64,000 bases of DNA from Cunninghamia lanceolata (lineage: Eukaryota; Streptophyta; Pinopsida; Cupressales; Cupressaceae), in contig BSBN01000860.1 in NCBI GenBank assembly GCA_027924645.1, positions 5,952,001 to 6,016,000 on the forward strand, in the 5' to 3' direction. A program made the position numbers and the translations under genes. Position 1 is the stretch's first letter. Each line of letters begins with the position of its first letter. Shown piece by piece: positions 57,645 through 64,000 of this stretch. Under the pieces are notes generated by a model. That model searched no databases. It was given only the letters and a program-made list of their open reading frames with translations, and had not been told where the DNA came from.

Positions 57645-59604
57645 TGGTCCCTAGACTTGCTGATAAAAATATCATTGGAACTAAATAGGTTTTCAGGAAC
57701 AAGCTGAATGAAAATGGAGAAGTTGTAAGGAACAAAGCAACACTTGTATGCAAAGGATATTCTCAAATTGAAGGAATAGATTTTGAAGAGATTTTTGCTC
57801 CAATGGCTTGGATCGAAGCAATTAGAATATTTCTAGCATTTGTAGCTCACAAAGATTTCAAAGTGTATCATATGGATGTGAAATCTGCATTCTTGAATGG
57901 TGAGTTGGAAGAGGAAGTTTACATTGAGCAACCGGAAGGATTTCAATTATCAGGCCAAGGTGATATGGTGTGCAGGTTGAAGAAAGATTTGTATGGACTC
58001 AAGCAAGCTCCTAGAGCCTGATATGCAAGATTGGACAAGTACTTATTGCAATTAGGGTTCAATAAAGGTACTACTAAAGTAATCTCTATTTCAAGATTAA
58101 TGGTGATCAAATTTTGATTATTGAAGTCTTTGTTGATGACATCATCTTTGGAGGCAATGAAGGTATGTGCATGAAATTTTCTAAAGAAATGCGTAAAGAG
58201 TTTGAGATGTCTATGTTTGGTGAAATGAATTTCTTTTTAGGTTTGCAAATTACTCAATCAGATAAAGGAATCTTCATATCCCAGTCTAAGTATGTGAAAG
58301 AGTTGTTGAAAAAGTTTGGAATGGAGGACTCCAAACTAGTATGTACTCCTATGGTGACTGGTTGCAAGTTGAGCAAAAATGATGAATCACCTAAAGCTGA
58401 TCAGAAAAGGTACAGATCCATGATTGGAGGATTACTTTGTCTAACTCAATCCAAACCTGATATAATGCATGCAGTTTGTCTTGTGGCAAGATTTCAAGAA
58501 GATCCTGGAGAGTCTCGTGTAATGGCAGTTAAGAGAATCTTGAGGTATTTGAAAGGCACATTAGATCATGGCTTATGGTATCCAAAAGACAATGATTTTA
58601 CCCTCAGTGCTTATACAGATGCAGATTAGGCTGGAGATGTTGATGACAGGAAAAGTACAGGTGGAGGTGCTTTCTTCTTGGGTAATAGATTGGTTTCATG
58701 GATGAGCAAAAAGCAAGATTCAATCTCCTTATCTACTGTAGAAGTAGAGTATATTGCAGCAGCATGTTGTTGCACTCAAGTGTTATGGATGAAGCAGACT
58801 TTGAAGTCTAAGTATGTGAAAGAGTTGTTGAAAAAGTTTGGAATGGAGGACTCCAAACTAGTATGTACTCCTATGGTGACTGGTTGCAAGTTGAGCAAAA
58901 ATGATGAATCACCTAAAGCTGATCAGAAAAGGTACAGATCCATGATTGGAGGATTACTTTGTCTAACTCAATCCAAACCTGATATAATGCATGCAGTTTG
59001 TCTTGTGGCAAGATTTCAAGAAGATCCTGGAGAGTCTCATGTAATGGCAGTTAAGAGAATCTTGAGGTATTTGAAAGGCACATTAGATCATGGCTTATGG
59101 TATCCAAAAGACAATGATTTTACCCTCAGTGCTTATACAGATGCAGATTAGGCTGGAGATGTTGATGACAGGAAAAGTACAGGTGGAGGTGCTTTCTTCT
59201 TGGGTAATAGATTGGTTTCATGGATGAGCAAAAAGCAAGATTCAATCTCCTTATCTACTGTAGAAGTAGAGTATATTGCAGCAGCATGTTGTTGCACTCA
59301 AGTGTTATGGATGAAGCAGACTTTGAAGGACATAAGAGTTATGTATGAAGATCCAATTGCAATCTTTTGTGACAATACAAGTGCTATAAACATTTCCAAG
59401 AATCCAGTGATGCACTCAAGAACAAAGCATATATCAATAAGGTATCACTTTTTGAGAGAAAAGGTGACAGAGAATGAAGTCAAGATGGAATATGTGTCTA
59501 CAAAGGACTAGATTGCAGACATTTTCACTAAGCCTCTGCTTAAGGATACTTTTGAGTATCTCAGGGGAAAGTTAGGGGTTATTACCCCTCCTATTCTGAA
59601 CTAA
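57645..59604 (+). pseudogene. Copia RT and RNase H
   Basis: [26 protein letters not shown] opens RT with TAG in place of Trp. The frame 57803-58021 carries [31 protein letters not shown] and [13 protein letters not shown], then TGA for Trp. After a frameshift near 58075, 58114-58629 has the catalytic VFVDDIIFGG (usually YVDD), MSMFGEMNFFLGLQI and GGLLCLTQSKPDI. The RNase H follows as YTDAD*AGDVDDRKSTGG, WMSKKQDSISLSTVEVEYIAA, CDNTSAI and HIS(I)RYHFLRE, ending IADIFTKPL. A 522-bp segment is tandemly duplicated inside it. Confidence 0.92.
58285..59328 (+). repeat. 522-bp tandem duplication in copia RT/RNase H
   Basis: 58285-58806 and 58807-59328 are identical except for one base (58517 G, 59039 A; Arg to His). 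The unit is 174 codons, so the frame is kept. Both copies share the TAG at the DAD*AGD site, so the duplication came after that mutation. Confidence 0.95.
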
Positions 59605-59934
59605 GATGCATGGGAATGCATCAATCCAGTGGTGCCTAGAGCCTCATTCATTGATCTAGATTGATGTTTTGAGAGCTACCACTCAGGGGGAGTAGCTAGA
59701 TGGTACTAATATGAGTTCTTGATAATAAGCAGTAAGTGTTGATAACAGAAAAATTTTAGTTTAATTAGAGCAGCAGAGTGCAAGTATGTGTCCTTTGCCA
59801 TTGATATCAAAGGGGGAGAGAAATCATGTGAAAAACTCAGGGTGAGAAAGAGTACATATGTTTAAAGAGAAAGGGGGAGAATCTTGTCTTGATGGTCTTT
59901 TCAGTTTTTCACATCATATGTTGCCATCAATGAT
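59605..59934 (+). other. Copia 3' untranslated region with repeated polypurine tracts
   Basis: Non-coding. AGGGGGAG-type tracts occur at about 59684-59692, 59809-59820 and 59869-59880, in addition to the functional-position tract at 59935-59945. Confidence 0.7.
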
Positions 59935-59945
59935 AAAGGGGGAGA
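59935..59945 (+). promoter_or_regulatory. Polypurine tract of the copia element
   Basis: AAAGGGGGAGA ends one base before the 3' LTR start TGTTG. Confidence 0.85.
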
Positions 59946-59946
59946 T

Positions 59947-61429
59947 TGTTGTAAGTATGTGCCTAACCGGTGTTGTCATTGATGTCAACATATCTATGTT
60001 GTCATTGGTGACAACTGTGCTCTTGCATTGATGCTTGCTTGTAATGAGTTAGATGCTTTGCACTGGCTTATGTAAGTGTTGGTGATAATGAGTAAGTGAT
60101 TCTCATATTGATTTTCCAAGTGCTTTTGAGAAAATTTGCTCCTCCGGTGGAAATAGTGTATAGAAGAGTATCTTTGTTTAAAGCAGAACAGTCCAGTAGA
60201 TTGCTCCGCATTTCTTGTAGAATGAATGTCCTAGTTTGTAGATTGGAAGTTATTTAGAGGCATGTCTAAAGATTCTATGTTCCAAGTCTGAGCCTCCAGT
60301 ATGAAGATTTGAGTGCGTAATGTTCACCAGAGTAAAAACTACTTTTTTTGTGCATTCAATGGTGACAGGGAGAAAGTATTTTGCTCTGCATTCCTCCGCA
60401 TTGAAGTATTATGATCCATGGTTCATGAGTTAAGTTTGAAATGATGATAAGTACCTTCAACTCCAATGGTTCATGATTTGGTGGTCTGCAAGCTATCTTT
60501 TCTCTATGACAGTAGTTGACAGTGTTTTTTATGTGCTCCGGTTTGAAGAATCTTCTTGACAGAGTGGTTAGAGATTGTGCGGTTGTTCCTGGTGATTACA
60601 ATGTGCTTGTGGATGTCTCATGATCATGTTCCTACATTTGGATTGATCCACAAAGAGAAATTTGGATCGTGGATGAAGATTGTTCTTAGAAGACTTAATG
60701 TTAACACCAGTCTTGGCCGACTTGGTTATTTTCATTACTTGCAGAGATACATTGAAGATTGTGGAAGCGTGTCATGACGTGGAAGATTGCATTTGAGTCC
60801 TAGCTAAGGCATAACATGATCTACATACATCTTTACCTTAGCAATTTTTTTAGGTCCAGACCTATTTCTATGTATGTTTGTAATGCCGACCTTGGAGATT
60901 GTCCCAATGGTTGATGAATGTAATGCTGACCTTGATGTACATTCCAAGGTTGATGAATTGTATAAAAGCATGTAATGTAGTTGCGAAAAATATGTCCTTG
61001 TGCGAAAATGAAAAGATAAGTGTGAAGGTGTAAGAAGAGTAGAGCAGAAGAGTTATACTATGCTTCAATGGAACTGAACCTAGGCATGGAGTAGATGCTA
61101 TCAAATTAGTTCACCAACCCTTGGCAGTGAGCCACCCCTTTGCAGTGAGCATTTTGGGCAGTGAGCCTTTATTTTTTAGTATTGCTATAACATATATATC
61201 TTTGTGGGCTAACACCCACCGTGGTTTTTCCCTTATAGGGTTTTCCACGTAAAAAATTTGGTGTCTCATATGTTGATTATGTTGTTGTGTTGAGTTTTTC
61301 AATTCATGCTTTCATGGTTAAATCTAAATAATAGTAAACAAGCGTTTGATGTGTTAATGTTCATAAGAGGTTAAAGTTTTTGGAGACAACTGATTCACCC
61401 CCCTCTTAGTTTTCTAGTGCATTTCAACA
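59947..61429 (+). repeat. 3' LTR of the copia element
   Basis: 1483 bp, the partner of 32736-34171. A 40-bp unit (TAATGCYGACCTTG...) is tandemly doubled at 60881-60960, while the left LTR has one copy. AAAAT follows at 61430-61434. Confidence 0.93.
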
Positions 61430-61434
61430 AAAAT

Positions 61435-63419
61435 CCTTAAAAGTCATGGGTTCATTACTTAGTATTAGCAAATATGCATGATCTTGTCCACAGTACATCT
61501 GCACTTAGCCTAAGATACATTAATGATTAAAAACAAAAAAGCATAACTCTGAACAGTTAAGTATTTAGATTATTTATTGGAAGCATATAAATCATTCACT
61601 AAAGAATTTATCTGTCATAATGTTGATTATTTAACTATTGAGTAGCAAGGCAACAAAATTGTAGTTATTGTCAATGATTTATGTTATCAGCAACAGTTAG
61701 ATGTACATATTGGATTGTATAATTCTGCATCGGACATATGTTACGGTAAATAGTGATAAATACAACTAAGTTAGAGAATGTTATTTTACTACTGCGTGGA
61801 ATCAATGTTAGCTTGGTTGTTGATCTATTGTGAAAATTGTCCTAGTAAAGTGGTTTATTTACACAACCACATACTTGACTGGTTTCAAATTAAATAAAAT
61901 GAAATTAGGTGATCAGTTAAGTTTGTGACAGAATAAGTAAATCAAGTGGATATTTTATTTATTTAAATGCTTGGAATGATGTGGATCCATTATGTATTCC
62001 ATAAACTAGTTGTTCTCGTTGAGTCAAGCTAAGATAGTAGTGTGTGAACATACGACCCACATATCCATATTGGAATGTGATTTTTCTCAAATGCTTTGGA
62101 CAAAGTAATACAATTGCTTATTGCATTGTCGGTTCATGATATTTGTTAGGGTTGCATGTCAGTTGGTCATCATACTTAGCTATAGGGTATCTAGGGTTTT
62201 ATGGCAGATTGTATGTAACAGTGTCAATACTATACATTTTGTTCTCAGATGGTTTTGGTACATTGTGCAAATCCCTTTATCTGTCACCCTCACAGAGGGT
62301 AGTGCTGCTTCCAGTAGGAAGGTGTGCAGGGGACCACTAGTCTGTGGTTGGAGGAAGAGCACTTGGATGATGTTCTCCCTCCATGTAGCAAGACAAAATA
62401 CTATGAAGTTTGAACTCAAAAAAATACGTGATTTAAATATTGTGACATCAAATTTGTATTTGTTGACATTGAATATTATGGTAGTGTAAAGAGAGCTTTG
62501 AAACTTTAGGATGTGTTTAACAACATTTACATAATTCAACTTTAAACAATTTATGAATTTACTGAATAATGATGACAACACTAGTCCTATAGGCTATCAT
62601 GTACTATCTACCATATTTCGTATGATAGAAAACTATTTAATGACATTAACAGAATGGCAACAATGCATTCAAATAACATGAAAATGAATACTTATCTATT
62701 TCCTAATCCGAACGAGTGGCCAGCTCTCCAGAATACTTGCACTACTTCAAATCATATCAGAACAGTAATCACCCGACATAATATCCATTCACAACATATC
62801 ATGAAACAATATACTCAGAGAAAACTTATTGACTTAAAAAACTCAGAACATTCTATTATCATCGTGTGTTTAATAATAAAAACATAAAGTTTATATATCT
62901 ACTGATCATGCCAAAATCTAGAGTTGGGTGACTTCACAATTATTGCTTAAAAAGTCTTGTAACTAAAAAGTATAATAAACTTTTCAAAAGTCCGACTTGA
63001 ACAAGTAATTATGTAATAAAGGAGGCTCCGAGTGGGAGTTAAATGCATTGTCTTTTGGAAATAAGAGAAAGGTAAAGAAAATGTTATATGCAAGGAGAAT
63101 CATAAAGTGAACGAAGACTTCTAACTGATGGTTCTGCCTTCTTTTCCAGAGCTTCCTACTTCCAACACTGAGCACTTCTGTCTTCATTGAATAACTACTT
63201 CCTCCATTTCGCTACTACAAAGTCCTATTTGTTCAATGACAGATCTTTTACATATCACTTTGTCAATGCTAGCAGTTAAATCTTAATCGAATTAAGAATA
63301 AAGCTATATACATTATTTCTTCATAAATAAACAATATTTTATCATAAGAACTTTAATATATTGGCATAATTTGGTAAACTGGCTTGTATGAAAGGGGTAA
63401 TTTGGTCATATTAGGATGA
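61435..63419. other. AT-rich non-coding DNA
   Basis: About 2 kb without recognisable domains. The longest frame, 62121-62489 (+, 122 codons), has no known motif and no coding context. This is the right flank of the copia target site. Confidence 0.5.
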
Positions 63420-64000
63420 GATTGATTTTACCTCATCAATACCTAGCTTGTCCTTTATCTTAATCTATCAAACACTTGCTTCAGGTGTCAATCCTCATAT
63501 CATAAGATTAAGGATTGTCCCTTGATTTCCTTGCATAACAAGCCTTCTTCTCAGTCTTCCAAGGCTCCTCCTCCAAAAAATGAGGAAGTATGGACCATAG
63601 TAGGGAACTGTAAGAACATAGGAAACAATAGCAACAACCAAGCTCTTGCCAAGGCTCTAGGAAATTATAGAAATCATGCTGCTAAATAGCCTTTTGGTGC
63701 AGTTTTAAACCCCTCAAAGAAGGGGAAAGAGGTGGTGCCTCTAACTAGTAAGTTGTCCAGCTAGCCTAAGTTTACCAAGATACCTCAATTAGCGTCGATT
63801 TTATCCTCTTAATCAGGGATCTTGGCTTGTTCACCTTCTTCTCCCCCTATAGTGGTCCACCGCCACTCTTGCAGCCACTTGGAGGAGGGAGAAATTAGTT
63901 TAGATAGAAGGGTATGTCTTCCTGGCATTCAATTGGGCAATTTCTCTTGAGATGAATTTTTGTTGAATCATTATGCCACTTTGTATGAGTTAGATAGCAG
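63420..64000 (+). pseudogene. LINE ORF1 fragment with zinc knuckle, runs off the window
   Basis: Translating from about 63478 gives CFRCQSSYHKIKDCPL, a CX2CX4HX4C knuckle typical of plant L1 ORF1. It is followed by EEVWTIVGN, a lysine/serine-rich linker and LEEGEISLDR, an acidic motif common near the ORF1 end. Stops at about 63687, 63762 and 63810 show decay. No DUF4283 domain is visible upstream, so the copy may be 5'-truncated near 63420. Confidence 0.68.

Larger units (their letters stand above)
32736..61429 (+). mobile_element. Ty1/copia element expanded by nested insertions
   Basis: LTRs at 32736-34171 and 59947-61429, TG...CA ends and the 5-bp duplication AAAAT (32731-32735 and 61430-61434) define one insertion of 28.7 kb. 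Its own internal sequence, in the copia order gag-protease-integrase-RT-RNase H, is split into four pieces: 34172 to about 34690, about 37331-39342, about 40606-40867, and 57645-59946. The largest insert is element D. All coding parts carry stops or frameshifts. Confidence 0.93.

Noticed and set aside
62121..62489. 122-codon open frame on the + strand
   Set aside because: No domain, start context or neighbour supports a gene; overlapping frames on the other strand are equally long.
1..64000. CRISPR arrays, bacterial operons, tRNA or rRNA genes
   Set aside because: No regularly spaced repeats, no tRNA cloverleaf or rRNA motifs noticed; tRNA-related sequences are only primer-binding sites.

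Overview
The window is nuclear DNA of a plant, built almost entirely from retrotransposons and their remains. I found no intact host gene, tRNA, rRNA, CRISPR array or bacterial-type operon. The content is Ty3/gypsy elements (one chromovirus with a chromodomain, one Tat-like element with an extra plant-type RNase H), a Ty1/copia element, L1-type LINEs with DUF4283/zinc-knuckle ORF1 and RNase H, solo LTRs, non-autonomous LTR elements and AT microsatellites. The large, diverged, nested elements suggest a very large seed-plant genome, possibly a gymnosperm. That last step is inference; nothing here fixes the species.

Layout. (1) 1-6532: a chromovirus on the + strand, its 5' LTR cut by the window edge, with gag and pol broken by single stops and an in-frame loss of RNase H. 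(2) About 7430-29905: a four-level nest. LINE A (7430-9685 and 28333-29905) is split by LINE B (9686-10413 and 24092-28313; 19-bp target duplication). LINE B is split by a Tat-like gypsy element on the minus strand (10419-24086; duplication GGTCC). That element's extra RNase H is split by a solo LTR (16251-18407; duplication AATAC). (3) 29906-32735: an AT microsatellite, a fold-back repeat, a minus-strand LINE ORF1 relic and a compound microsatellite.

(4) 32736-61429: one copia element (duplication AAAAT) swollen to 28.7 kb by inserts. These are an LTR-like block at about 34690-37330, another at about 39345-40605, and a coding-empty LTR element (D, 40868-57639). D itself contains a pol-less, gag-only LTR element on the minus strand (E, 45353-55661). 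The copia RT/RNase H region also carries a nearly perfect 522-bp tandem duplication. (5) 61435-63420: AT-rich DNA with nothing recognisable. (6) 63420-64000: a LINE ORF1 zinc-knuckle fragment running off the edge.

How the parts relate. Removing each insert and one copy of its duplication restores uninterrupted reading in the host element: LINE A EN across LINE B, LINE B across the Tat element, and copia TWEL/VP across D. The insertion order can therefore be read directly. All autonomous elements carry stops, frameshifts or lost catalytic residues and look inactive. The most unusual items are the Tat-like element with RNase H placed before RT, the gag-only element E with a large acidic duplicated C-terminal region and repeated hairpins in its LTRs, and the coding-empty element D.
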